From Propionivibrio dicarboxylicus (GTDB lineage Bacteria > Pseudomonadota > Gammaproteobacteria > Burkholderiales > Rhodocyclaceae), in the NCBI GenBank assembly GCA_945902805.1, contig CAMDMZ010000043.1, positions 1 through 37,795 of the forward strand: a stretch of DNA of 37,795 nt. The letters are read 5' to 3'. Of this stretch, positions 7,989 through 18,983 are shown in pieces. The notes below the pieces were generated by a model. The model had not been told where the DNA came from. It saw nothing but the letters and a program-made list of their open reading frames with translations, and did not search any database. Every line of letters starts with the position of its first letter. Within the stretch, counting starts at the first letter, position 1. The translations under genes were made by a program, and so were the position numbers.

Positions 7989-10162
7989 ACCACCTCCAGT
8001 TTTGCCATGGACAGTGCCAGCCACTTCATGCCGGCCGCACCGAAATTGACTTGCACGCGGGCATCCGAACCGCCACCCTCGGCATTGACGATGACGCCCA
8101 GACCAAATTTGGGATGGGTCACACTTTGACCGATACGAAAGCCACCGCCACTGCGACTTTCGCTACGGCGGGGCACGCTCGAAAAAGTCGGCGCTGACGG
8201 GACGGCGAAACCGGACTTGCCGGCGCGCGCGGTCAGGTATTTCAGCAGATCTTCCGGGATTTCCTCGACGAAACGCGAGGGCAGGTTGTAGCGCGTCTGG
8301 CCGTGCAACATGCGGGTCTGGGCGAAGCACAGATAGAGCCGCTGGCGGGCGCGGGTGACGGCGACGTACATCAACCGGCGCTCCTCTTCCAGCCCCTTGT
8401 CCTCGTTCATCGAATTCTCGTGCGGGAACAGGCCTTCTTCCAGACCGCAGATGAAAACCACGTTGAATTCCAAGCCCTTGGCGGAATGCACGGTCATCAA
8501 CTGCAGCGCGTCGTCGCCTTCACCGGCCTGATGCTCACCGGCTTCGAGCGAAGCGTGGGCTAGGAAGGAAGCCAGATCGGAGGACAGCTCGCCCTCCTCG
8601 CCCCCATCACCCTTGGCGCCTTCTTCGGCCACAAAACTGGCGGCGGCATTGACCAGTTCGTCGAGGTTGGCCAGCCGTTCCTGGCCTTCCTTTTCGTTCT
8701 GGTAGTGCGAACGCAGACCGGAGAGGTCGAGTACGTTTTCGACCAGTTCCTGCAGTGGCAGATGTGCAGCGCCGCTCAACTTTGCAATCAGCTCAGCGAA
8801 GGCCGCCAACTTGGCGCCACCGGCTCCGGCGACCGCCGGAATCGCCGCGTGCAGGCTCCCGCCCATGGCCTTCGCCGCATCCTGCAGGGCTTCAAGACTG
8901 CGTGCACCGATGCCGCGCGTGGGGAAATTCACCACGCGGGCAAAGGCGGTATCGTCGTTGGTATTGGCGATCAGGCGCAGGTAAGCCAACGCATGCTTGA
9001 TCTCGGCCCGCTCGAAGAAGCGCAGGCCACCATACACACGGTAGGGCAGGCCGGCATTGAAAAGCGCGTGTTCGAGCGCCCGCGATTGCGCATTGCTGCG
9101 ATAGAGCAGCGCGATCTCGGCGCGGGCGTGACCGTCCCGTGACAGAGCCTTGACTTCCTCGACAATGAAGCGTGCCTCGTCGGTCTCGGCATACGACTCA
9201 TGGACGCGGATCGGCTCGCCAGCGCCGGCTTCGGTCCACAGGTTCTTGCCCAGGCGCTGCGGGTTGTTCTTGATGATGGCGTTCGCCGCGTCGAGAATGT
9301 TGCCGTGGGAACGATAGTTCTGTTCGAGGCGAATCATGTTCGTCACCTTGAACTCGCGCTCGAAGTCGCGCATGTTGCCGACGTCGGCGCCACGGAAGGC
9401 GTAGATCGACTGATCGTCGTCGCCAACGCAGAACAGGGACGCCCGATTTTGCGTACCCTCGCCGGCCAATAGTTTCAACCACTGGTATTGCAGCTTGTTG
9501 GTGTCCTGGAATTCATCGACCAGAATGTGGCGAAAACGATCCTGATAATGCCGCCGTAGCGGTTCATTGCGCTCCAGCAGCTCGTAGCTGCGCAGGAGCA
9601 GTTCGGAAAAATCCACCACCCCCTCGCGCTGACACTGCGCTTCGTAGGCTTCGTACAGTTCAACGCGGCGGCGCGTCCAGTCATCGCAAGCTTCCACCGC
9701 TGCCGGGCGCAAGCCGGCTTCTTTCTGCGCATTGATGAACCACGTCATTTCGCGCGGCGGATATTTTTCATCGTCGACGTTCAGCGATTTCAGCAGGCGT
9801 TTTACCGCCGCCATCTGGTCGCCCGAGTCGAGAATCTGGAACAGTTGCGGCAAGCCGGCGTCGCGATAATGAGCGCGCAGCATGCGGTTGCACAGGCCGT
9901 GGAAGGTGCCGATCCACATACCTTTGACGTTGATCGGCAGCATCGCCGACAGCCGCGTCAGCATTTCCTTCGCCGCCTTGTTGGTGAAAGTCACGCCCAG
10001 AATCCCGGGCGGCGACACCTGATTGGTCGAGATCAGCCACGCTATCCGCGTCGTCAGCACCCGCGTTTTGCCAGAACCGGCACCAGCCAGGATCAGTGCA
10101 TGTTGCGCGGGAAGAGTAACCGCCGCCAGCTGCGGTTCATTGAGACCTGAAAGAATATTCAT
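7985..10162 (-). CDS. uvrD: DNA helicase II, UvrD/Rep family
   Basis: A 725-residue superfamily 1A 3'-5' DNA helicase acting in nucleotide excision and mismatch repair. Walker A is GAGSGKT at residues 27-33, motif II is VDEFQDTN, motif III is GDDDQSIYAFRGA, motif IV is QNYRSHGNIL and motif V/VI includes MTVHSAKGLEF and VAVTRARQRLYL. The C-terminal GLGVIVNAEGGG...VNFGAAGMKWL segment is the Tudor-like tail seen in UvrD/PcrA. The dispersed repeat (8183-8207) encodes AVPSAPTF in the linker before that tail. I start it at ATG 10162 (MNILSGLNEPQ). There is no ribosome site, and a TATAAT lies seven bases upstream, so the mRNA may be leaderless. First gene of the minus-strand trio. Confidence 0.93.
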   Translation of the reverse strand: MNILSGLNEPQLAAVTLPAQHALILAGAGSGKTRVLTTRIAWLISTNQVSPPGILGVTFTNKAAKEMLTRLSAMLPINVKGMWIGTFHGLCNRMLRAHYRDAGLPQLFQILDSGDQMAAVKRLLKSLNVDDEKYPPREMTWFINAQKEAGLRPAAVEACDDWTRRRVELYEAYEAQCQREGVVDFSELLLRSYELLERNEPLRRHYQDRFRHILVDEFQDTNKLQYQWLKLLAGEGTQNRASLFCVGDDDQSIYAFRGADVGNMRDFEREFKVTNMIRLEQNYRSHGNILDAANAIIKNNPQRLGKNLWTEAGAGEPIRVHESYAETDEARFIVEEVKALSRDGHARAEIALLYRSNAQSRALEHALFNAGLPYRVYGGLRFFERAEIKHALAYLRLIANTNDDTAFARVVNFPTRGIGARSLEALQDAAKAMGGSLHAAIPAVAGAGGAKLAAFAELIAKLSGAAHLPLQELVENVLDLSGLRSHYQNEKEGQERLANLDELVNAAASFVAEEGAKGDGGEEGELSSDLASFLAHASLEAGEHQAGEGDDALQLMTVHSAKGLEFNVVFICGLEEGLFPHENSMNEDKGLEEERRLMYVAVTRARQRLYLCFAQTRMLHGQTRYNLPSRFVEEIPEDLLKYLTARAGKSGFAVPSAPTFSSVPRRSESRSGGGFRIGQSVTHPKFGLGVIVNAEGGGSDARVQVNFGAAGMKWLALSMAKLEVV
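8183..8207 (+). repeat. 25-bp dispersed repeat, copy 3
   Basis: Full match to the consensus. It lies antisense in uvrD and encodes AVPSAPTF in the variable linker before the C-terminal tail. Confidence 0.9.
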
Positions 10163-10168
10163 GCGTCG

Positions 10169-10196
10169 ATTATACGATTGCCGACCATGACAGCAA
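10169..10196 (-). promoter_or_regulatory. Putative uvrD promoter giving a leaderless transcript
   Basis: On the minus strand TTGCTG (10196-10191) and a perfect TATAAT (10174-10169) are 16 bases apart. Seven bases after the -10 box lies the A of the uvrD ATG at 10162, the expected transcription start. No Shine-Dalgarno sequence is present. Confidence 0.5.
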
Positions 10197-10263
10197 TGCC
10201 ACAGAAAAATGCTGCACTGCCGCAATTAGAGTTGAAAACCAACAAAGAACACCTACCTGTCTT

Positions 10264-10269
10264 TATAAT
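10264..10269 (+). promoter_or_regulatory. Putative -10 box for the 111-aa gene
   Basis: A perfect TATAAT. No good -35 is seen at 16-18 bases upstream; TTGAAA at 10232-10237 is too far away. The transcript would have a leader of about 60 bases ending in an AAGGAG ribosome site. Confidence 0.35.
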
Positions 10270-10338
10270 ACGCATTGTTGCGTTGCACCATTTCGACCGA
10301 ATTGCACTTACCAGGTACTCGCACACAAGGAGAATCAT

Positions 10339-10674
10339 ATGAAGCCCGTAAAACCTACCCATGCTCCCAAGCTGCTGCCCTGGCTGGCGAAAAAAGCCGG
10401 GATCGACATGCGCCTTGCCGAAAAACTCTGGCAAGACGCCAGTCGATATGCCGCGAATCACGCCACACCCGATACCAGCGACTATTTCAAGATCGCCATC
10501 GATCGCCTCTTGGAACTGGTCGCGGCGGAATCGCTGCGTGCCGACGCGGCGTCATTCGGCTGGCGGCCGTGGGCACGTGCCCAACGTCGGCTGTGGGGCG
10601 CCGTGGTACATGTGATGGAAATGGGCAGTGTCGCCACCACGCGCAGCCTGCGGCAGATCACCGCCGGTGCGTAA
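10339..10674 (+). CDS. Small hypothetical protein, 111 aa
   Basis: A predicted soluble, mostly helical basic protein (MKPVKPTHAPKLLPWLAKKAG at the start, with many Ala, Arg and Leu). I do not recognise a family. Support for a real gene comes from a strong ribosome site (AAGGAG seven bases before ATG), a TATAAT upstream at 10264, GC-rich third positions, and its place between two genes on the other strand. There is no signal peptide and no transmembrane segment. The long reading on the opposite strand (10159-10461) is judged a shadow. It has its own apparent promoter and seems monocistronic. It ends six bases before the convergent FecR-SPOR gene. Confidence 0.7.
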   Translation: MKPVKPTHAPKLLPWLAKKAGIDMRLAEKLWQDASRYAANHATPDTSDYFKIAIDRLLELVAAESLRADAASFGWRPWARAQRRLWGAVVHVMEMGSVATTRSLRQITAGA

Positions 10675-10680
10675 GCATCT

Positions 10681-11553
10681 CTAGCGCGCAGACAGTACGG
10701 TCGCCTCAACGCCGGTCACGGTCTTGAGACGGCCGGCGGCGGCCCGCGCCTCGTGTGCATTGGCAAAGCCCGACAGGCGCACCGCATAACGCCAGCCGCC
10801 CTCCGCCGCACGCGGCATCACGCGCACAGCAAAGCCGGCGGAGCGCAATTCATCGTAACGATCAAGCGCCTCTTGTTCGCTGCCGAAATCACCGAGCACC
10901 AATGTCCACTTACCCTGTCGCGTACTAGCACCGTCGCCAGGCTCAATTTCTGTTTCGCGAGCCAGGAAGTGAAGAACCGCTGGATCAATCCTATCGATTT
11001 CGGCCGGCTGACCGCGCGGCGCATCCATGTAACTCATGGGCACCAGTTCCAGCATTTGTCCGGCGCGGCTCAGTTCTATATGGCCCTCGATCAACACCAC
11101 CAGATCGCGATCGGCATCGGCCCGCCCCCAGACGTCGGTACCGCGAATGCCGATGGTGGCGGTGACCACGCGGATACTGAGTTCGCGCTGCCCACGCGCC
11201 CGGCGCAGAGCATCGGTAGTAAAGCGGAAGGCACCGGCAGCGATATCCAGTGCGCCTTTGAGCAGGCGCTCCGGATGCAGGCTGCGCGAATACAAGGTAA
11301 AGCGCGCCGCTTCGCCCAGCTTGACGGTGCTACCTTCGGCCAACTTCAAGTACGCGCGGGCGCCGGCACCGGTACGCACGACATCACCACTTTGCAATTC
11401 AAATCCGGGCGTGAGCGGCCACGTGCGATCGCCGCGATCGATCCAGGCCGGCGCCTGGACGCTATCCACTACCGCAGGCACTGCCGCCTGGGCATAGCCG
11501 CCCAGAGCGGAAAGGCAACATAACAGGCCAAGGATCAAAGCTTGCAGGCGCAT
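10681..11553 (-). CDS. FecR-domain protein with C-terminal SPOR domain
   Basis: A 290-residue exported protein. Residues 1-23 (MRLQALILGLLCCLSALGGY then AQA) form a signal peptide. A FecR-like domain spans roughly 50-150, with SGDVVRTGAGARAYLKLAEG, KLGEAARFTLYS and the hallmark TATIGIRGTDVWG. Residues from about 215 (GKWTLVLGDFGSEQEA) to the end form a SPOR domain, which in known cases binds septal denuded peptidoglycan. The combination suggests a periplasmic protein targeted to cell wall at division sites; this is inference. The ATG at 11553 has GGGA upstream. A longer in-frame reading starting at 11703 would overlap the divergent leuS and is rejected. Confidence 0.82.
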   Translation of the reverse strand: MRLQALILGLLCCLSALGGYAQAAVPAVVDSVQAPAWIDRGDRTWPLTPGFELQSGDVVRTGAGARAYLKLAEGSTVKLGEAARFTLYSRSLHPERLLKGALDIAAGAFRFTTDALRRARGQRELSIRVVTATIGIRGTDVWGRADADRDLVVLIEGHIELSRAGQMLELVPMSYMDAPRGQPAEIDRIDPAVLHFLARETEIEPGDGASTRQGKWTLVLGDFGSEQEALDRYDELRSAGFAVRVMPRAAEGGWRYAVRLSGFANAHEARAAAGRLKTVTGVEATVLSAR

Positions 11554-11557
11554 ATAA

Positions 11558-14203
<2,646 letters not shown>

Positions 14204-14216
14204 TCGGCACACCGCG

Positions 14217-14717
14217 ATGCGCGCCCTGGCAACTCTCCTGCTGACAACAACGCTCGCGGCTTGCGGTTTTCAGTTGCGCGGCAGCTATGCGCTGCCCTTC
14301 AACACCTTATATATTGGCGTCCCGGAAACCGCCGAACTGCACGCCCAGATCCGGCGCAATGTCGAGGCCGGATCGGCGACCAAGGTTGTATCCACAGCCA
14401 CGGAAGCCGAGGCCAGTCTGAACGTGCTCAGCGATCGGCCACAAAAGAATATCCTCTCGCTCGATGCCTCTGGCCGGGTGCGTGAATTCCAGTTGGTGCG
14501 CACCTTCAGCTTCCGCGTCGTGGATGCCAAGGGCGGTGTCATGATCGCGCCGAGCCAGATCGTGATCCGCCGCGACATCAGCTTCAGCGATGCCCAGGTG
14601 CTGTCCAAGGAAGCCGAGGAAGTCCTGCTCTGGCGCGATATCCAGAATGATCTGGTGCAGCAGTTGCTGCGCCGTCTGGCCGCCGCCAAGCCTGCGACAA
14701 GCGACAAAGCGCGCTGA
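14217..14717 (+). CDS. lptE: LPS-assembly lipoprotein LptE
   Basis: A 166-residue outer-membrane lipoprotein that plugs and helps assemble LptD for lipopolysaccharide export. The lipobox LAAC places the lipidated Cys at residue 16, followed by GFQLRGSYALPF, the usual LptE start (GFxLRG). VREFQLVRTFSFRV and RRDISFSDAQVLSKEAEE are also typical. I start at ATG 14217, 13 bases after the leuS stop. A longer in-frame reading begins within leuS and lacks the lipobox at the N-terminus. holA begins two bases after its stop. Confidence 0.9.
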   Translation: MRALATLLLTTTLAACGFQLRGSYALPFNTLYIGVPETAELHAQIRRNVEAGSATKVVSTATEAEASLNVLSDRPQKNILSLDASGRVREFQLVRTFSFRVVDAKGGVMIAPSQIVIRRDISFSDAQVLSKEAEEVLLWRDIQNDLVQQLLRRLAAAKPATSDKAR

Positions 14718-14719
14718 TC

Positions 14720-15613
14720 ATGCAATTGCGCCCCGAGCAACTCGCCGCGCATCTCGACAAACCGCTGGCACCGCTTTACCTGCTGCACGGTGATGAACCT
14801 TTGTTGGTAATCGAAGCCGGCGACGCGATTCGTGCCGCCGCACGCAAACAGGGCTTCGAGGAACGTGAAGTGATCGTCGTCGGCAATCATTTCAAATGGG
14901 ACGAGTTGTTCCTCGCGGCCGGCAACATGTCGCTCTTCGGCGGCTCCAAACTGGTTGACCTGCGCATTCCGTCAGGCAAGCCCGGCCGCGATGGCAGCGA
15001 GGCTTTGCAGAAATACATCAAGACCCTCGGCCACGGCGTCGTAACGCTGATCAGTCTGCCGGAACTCGACTGGCAAGCCAAGAAAGCGTCGTGGGTCACG
15101 GCTTTGTCAAACGCCGGTGTCGTCATGGAATGCAACGCGCCGCCTCTGGCACGCCTGCCGCAGTGGATCGCCGAACGCATGAAACGCAACGCCCAGACCG
15201 CAGCACGTGACGCGTTGGATTTCATCGCCGCCCACGTTGAAGGCAACCTGCTCGCCGCGCATCAGGAAATCCAGAAACTGAGCCTGCTCTACCCGGCTGG
15301 CGAGGTGTCCCTGGCCCAGATCGAAGCGGCGGTGCTCAATGTCGCCCGTTACGATGTCAGCGATTTGCGGGATGCCGTCAAGGCTCGCGATACCACCCGC
15401 GCCGCCCGCACCCTGGAAGGGCTCAAGGCCGAAGACGCGGCGCCACCGCTGGTGCTCTGGGCGCTGGCCACCGAAGCCCGCGCCGTCGCCGCCAGGGCAG
15501 CCCTCTTGCATGCAGCGAAAATTGATCGCATGATCAAGGGTCTCGCCAGTGGCGACATCTGGGACGAATTCCTGCAACTGGCGCTGCGTCTGACTCAACC
15601 AAGGACACGATGA
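14720..15613 (+). CDS. holA: DNA polymerase III delta subunit, shortened
   Basis: A 297-residue clamp-loader delta subunit, which opens the beta clamp. The N-terminus [22 protein letters not shown] is typical; [18 protein letters not shown] and [21 protein letters not shown] mark the middle. The C-terminal collar domain looks about 40 residues short. [14 protein letters not shown] runs directly into [22 protein letters not shown]. Relatives (E. coli HolA is 343 aa) have an extra helix pair here, normally containing a WG-x-RQ-like motif. The reading frame is kept, so it is probably functional, but an internal in-frame deletion is likely. Its stop overlaps the proA start. Confidence 0.88.
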   Translation: MQLRPEQLAAHLDKPLAPLYLLHGDEPLLVIEAGDAIRAAARKQGFEEREVIVVGNHFKWDELFLAAGNMSLFGGSKLVDLRIPSGKPGRDGSEALQKYIKTLGHGVVTLISLPELDWQAKKASWVTALSNAGVVMECNAPPLARLPQWIAERMKRNAQTAARDALDFIAAHVEGNLLAAHQEIQKLSLLYPAGEVSLAQIEAAVLNVARYDVSDLRDAVKARDTTRAARTLEGLKAEDAAPPLVLWALATEARAVAARAALLHAAKIDRMIKGLASGDIWDEFLQLALRLTQPRTR

Positions 15614-16869
15614 TGGATGTAAAAAACTACATGCAACAGGTCGGCCAGGCGGCCCGTGCCGCTGCCCGCGACGTTGCTCGCGCCTCGACCGGGGCCAAGA
15701 ATGACGCGTTACTGGCAATGGCCGCCGCCATTCGCCAGCGTAGCGCCGAGTTGCTTGCCGCCAATGTCGCCGACGTCGACGAAGCTCGCGCCAACGGCCT
15801 CGAAGCTGCCATGATCGATCGCCTGACCCTCACCACAAAGAGCATCGAAGCGATGGCGCAAGGACTGGAGCAGGTTGCCACCTTGCCCGATCCGGTGGGC
15901 GAAATCACGGATATGAAACGTCGCCCTTCCGGCATCCAGGTCGGCAAGATGCGCGTCCCGCTCGGCGTCGTCGGCATCATCTACGAAGCGCGCCCCAACG
16001 TCACCGCCGATGCGGCCGCACTCTGCCTGAAATCCGGCAACGCCGCGATCCTGCGTGGCGGCAAGGAAGCGATCCGCGCCAATCAGGCGATTGCCGCCTG
16101 CGTGCGCGAAGGACTCAAGGCCGCCGGCCTGCCCGAGACAGCCGTGCAAGTGATCGAAACCACCGATCGCGAAGCGGTCGGCCACCTGATCGCCATGCCC
16201 GAGTATGTTGACGTGATCGTCCCGCGCGGCGGCAAAGGTCTTATCGAGCGCATCTCCAAAGACGCCCGGGTGCCTGTCATCAAACATCTCGACGGCAATT
16301 GTCACGTCTATATCGATACCGATGCCGACCCCGTCAAGGCCATGCGTATTGTGGAAAACTCGAAGACCCAGCGCTATGGCACCTGCAATACCGCCGAATC
16401 GCTGCTGATTGCGAAGAGCGTCGCCGGTGACCAGCTACCGGCAATCGCCCGCATGCTAGCCGGACATGGCGTCGAAATCCGCGGATGCAGCGAAACCTGC
16501 CGCCTGGTTCCCGCCGCCAAGGAAGCCACGTCCGAGGATTACGCGACTGAATATCTCGGCCCCATCATCTCCTGCAAGGTCGTCGCCGATGTCGACGCCG
16601 CGATGGAACATATCGCGCGCTATTCGTCGGCTCACACCGAGTCGATCGTCACCGAGAACTACACCACCGCCATGCGCTTCCTGCGCGAAGTGGATTCAGC
16701 GAGCGTGATGGTGAACGCCTCGACCCGCTTCGCCGATGGCTTTGAATATGGACTTGGTGCCGAGATCGGTATCTCCACCGACAAGTTTCATGCGCGCGGC
16801 CCGGTGGGCTTGGAAGGGCTTACCTCGCAAAAATGGATCGTGCTCGGCAACGGTGAAGTACGCAGCTGA
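15610..16869 (+). CDS. proA: Gamma-glutamyl phosphate reductase
   Basis: A 419-residue aldehyde-dehydrogenase-fold enzyme that reduces gamma-glutamyl phosphate to glutamate semialdehyde in proline synthesis. The catalytic Cys is near residue 258 in [50 protein letters not shown] and [11 protein letters not shown] are signature segments. Two ATGs are possible: 15610 overlaps the holA stop (ATGA), and 15613 is better spaced from AAGGA. It is the last gene of the leuS operon and stops six bases before the convergent DUF4139 gene. Confidence 0.95.
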   Translation: MMDVKNYMQQVGQAARAAARDVARASTGAKNDALLAMAAAIRQRSAELLAANVADVDEARANGLEAAMIDRLTLTTKSIEAMAQGLEQVATLPDPVGEITDMKRRPSGIQVGKMRVPLGVVGIIYEARPNVTADAAALCLKSGNAAILRGGKEAIRANQAIAACVREGLKAAGLPETAVQVIETTDREAVGHLIAMPEYVDVIVPRGGKGLIERISKDARVPVIKHLDGNCHVYIDTDADPVKAMRIVENSKTQRYGTCNTAESLLIAKSVAGDQLPAIARMLAGHGVEIRGCSETCRLVPAAKEATSEDYATEYLGPIISCKVVADVDAAMEHIARYSSAHTESIVTENYTTAMRFLREVDSASVMVNASTRFADGFEYGLGAEIGISTDKFHARGPVGLEGLTSQKWIVLGNGEVRS

Positions 16870-16875
16870 GGCCAG

Positions 16876-18294
16876 CTACCACTTCACCCGCGCCGTATAT
16901 TCCAGCACCGTGCTACCGCCAGGCGGCACGCTCACGTTCCATGAGGCGACGCGCGCTGACTCCTTGATGTGCTTTTGCGACTCCTGGGTCATTTCCCAGT
17001 CGCCGGGTAGCGGTTCCTGGACCTTCACCGTCACCGCCTCGTCTTTCGCATTGCGCAACTCGATGCGCCACGACGATTCGCTCACGTTGTCGGCAATCTT
17101 GCGGAAATTGGTCTGCTTGCGTTCAGCAGTGACATCGAAAGCTTCCCCCAGTTTGAGCTTGATCACTTCGTTCTTCGCCGTGTGCTCGATGCGATCCTCG
17201 CCGACAAACTGGGCAGCGCCTTTGCTGTCCTTTGCATACACGCGCACGATGCCGGCTGGCAAGGGTTTGCCCAGTTGCCCTCCTTTGTTATCGAATTCGA
17301 GGAACACCGCCGGTTTCAGCTTCTGCCCAATCTGGCCATAGCGGTCGCGGTAGTACCAGTCGTTGCCGGCCAACAGGTATTCACGACGTACCGGCACTGC
17401 GGCGGCCGAGAGCAGTGCCAACTGCTTGGTCTGGTTCTCCGCCACGCTGGTTGGACGTTCGAAGCTGTAAAGATGGAAATCCATCAACGCTTCTTGCGTC
17501 GCCTCCATGGCGGCCGCGCGGGGGGCGGGTGCCGCCATGACATAGGCGCGTTGCGGCGCCGGCGGCCGTACCCGGTTCACAGTCCCCGCCACCAGTTGCA
17601 AGGTGGCGTTGTCAAACGTGGCACCGGCCTTATTGGTCAGCGTCACCCAACCGTTGAGGTCGAGCGTTTTGGCATCGGCCGACAGATTGGCCACGTAGTC
17701 GGCTTTCCAGGATATTCCGCTGGTGAGATAGGACAATTCCAGCGACTGCTTGCCGCCACCGGCGTCGAGCACAACCGAAAGCGTAGGCCGGTCGCGCAGA
17801 TTGGGCGGCACGCTGTCATACACGATGCGGCCCGGCACGCCCGTTTCGATACGATCGGCAAAGCGCAATACCGTTCCATTGCCCGCAGCCAGCACCGACG
17901 CCTTCTCGCGCTTTTCCTCGCCGGTCGTGGGATGGCTGCGAATCACGGTGACTTCGCGGCCAACGTATTTCTCGAGCAGCTTTTGCGGGGTCAAAAGATC
18001 AAAGTCGAAATTCTGTTCGAAGAGATGAATGGCCGGCCCGCTCACAGCGCGCAGCAAGGCGGTCTCCGGACGCATCTGGGCCGCCACATCACGCAGGGCG
18101 ATACGATTCATGCCCGGCGCCAGATCGATCCGACGCCGTTCCTTGATCAGGGCCAGGTCGTCGTTATAAACCGTCACCGCCACGGCCTCACGCTCGGCGG
18201 CCAAGGATGTCGCGTCGTGTAGCGGAGTCTGCGCCAGCACGGAAAGCGCGGAGCTTGCCGCAAACACCGCGACGCATAAATTCACTGGTTTCAT
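16876..18294 (-). CDS. DUF4139 domain-containing exported protein
   Basis: A 472-residue protein with signal peptide MKPVNLCVAVFAASSALSVL ending AQ, so it is periplasmic or outer-membrane facing. The body matches DUF4139-type proteins. It has VTVYNDDLALIKERRRIDL at the start, LSYLTSGISWKADYVANL in the middle (a strong family marker), LQLVAGTVNRV, and a C-terminus WNVSVPPGGSTVLEYTARVKW-like typical of the family. The function is unknown. I start at ATG 18294, which has GGGGGTG upstream. A start four codons earlier (18306) overlaps that ribosome site. It is transcribed divergently from the chalcone-isomerase-like gene at 18411, with about 115 bases between the two starts. Confidence 0.85.
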   Translation of the reverse strand: MKPVNLCVAVFAASSALSVLAQTPLHDATSLAAEREAVAVTVYNDDLALIKERRRIDLAPGMNRIALRDVAAQMRPETALLRAVSGPAIHLFEQNFDFDLLTPQKLLEKYVGREVTVIRSHPTTGEEKREKASVLAAGNGTVLRFADRIETGVPGRIVYDSVPPNLRDRPTLSVVLDAGGGKQSLELSYLTSGISWKADYVANLSADAKTLDLNGWVTLTNKAGATFDNATLQLVAGTVNRVRPPAPQRAYVMAAPAPRAAAMEATQEALMDFHLYSFERPTSVAENQTKQLALLSAAAVPVRREYLLAGNDWYYRDRYGQIGQKLKPAVFLEFDNKGGQLGKPLPAGIVRVYAKDSKGAAQFVGEDRIEHTAKNEVIKLKLGEAFDVTAERKQTNFRKIADNVSESSWRIELRNAKDEAVTVKVQEPLPGDWEMTQESQKHIKESARVASWNVSVPPGGSTVLEYTARVKW

Positions 18295-18410
18295 AGTCAC
18301 CCCCATAAGGAATTGCGCTCACTTTACCTTACCATGGATGGCTCAGGCTTTACCCTGGCGATAAGCAAACCGGGCATCCGTCCCACACCCTGAAACGAGG
18401 AGAATCGAAG

Positions 18411-18983
18411 ATGAAAAAACTACTTGCCGCACTATTGTTCGCCACAACCCTACCCGCTCTCGCCGTGATGGACGTCGCCGGCGTCAAATTTGAAGACACG
18501 ACAAAAGTCGGCGCTGGCGAGACGGCGCTGAATGGAGCTGGCATGCGTAGCCGGCTCTTCCTCAAGGTCTATGCGCTCGGCCTCTACCTGCCGCAGAAAT
18601 CAGGCAGTGCCGCCGACGTGCTGGCGGCCAAGGGTGCCAAGCGCCTGGCGATCGTCACCCTGCGCGACTTGTCCGGCGAGCAGTTCGTCGACGCTTTGAT
18701 CGATGGCCTGAAGAACAATCACGACGCCGCCACGTTTGCCGCACTCGGGCCACGCATCGAACAGTTTCGCGCCATCATGCTGACGATCGGCAATGCGCCG
18801 GAAAAATCCGTGGTGCATCTCGACTGGCTGCCCGACACTGGCACGCGCCTCACCTTCAACGGCACGCAGAAGGGCGCCGACATCGCTGGCGAAGACTTTT
18901 ACCGTGCCCTGCTGCGCATTTGGCTCGGCGACAAGCCGGTGCAGGACGACCTGAAGGAAAAGCTGCTCGGCAAGGCCTCGTAA
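18411..18983 (+). CDS. Chalcone isomerase-like family protein, copy A
   Basis: A 190-residue exported protein. The signal peptide MKKLLAALLFATTLPALA is followed by the Chalcone_3-type domain. Visible are DVAGVKFEDT, LNGAGMRSRLFLKVYALGLYLPQ, the middle GEQFVDALIDGLKNNHD, HLDWLPDTGTRLTFNG and a C-terminal GEDFYRALLRIWLGDKPVQ. Bacterial members are probably fatty-acid-binding rather than true isomerases; the role here is unknown. The segment KVGAGETA is a sense copy of the dispersed repeat (18503-18527). A good GAGGAGA ribosome site lies before ATG. Its TAA overlaps the ATG of the CoA-transferase (TAATG). A paralogue follows that gene at 20203. Confidence 0.85.
   Translation: MKKLLAALLFATTLPALAVMDVAGVKFEDTTKVGAGETALNGAGMRSRLFLKVYALGLYLPQKSGSAADVLAAKGAKRLAIVTLRDLSGEQFVDALIDGLKNNHDAATFAALGPRIEQFRAIMLTIGNAPEKSVVHLDWLPDTGTRLTFNGTQKGADIAGEDFYRALLRIWLGDKPVQDDLKEKLLGKAS
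18503..18527 (+). repeat. 25-bp dispersed repeat, copy 5
   Basis: Identical over 25 bases to copy 10 in plsY, with unrelated flanks. It is sense in chalcone-isomerase-like copy A and encodes KVGAGETA. Confidence 0.92.

Noticed and set aside
10159-10461. 100-codon open frame on the minus strand
   Set aside because: It overlaps the better supported 111-aa gene, has no ribosome site and no family likeness.
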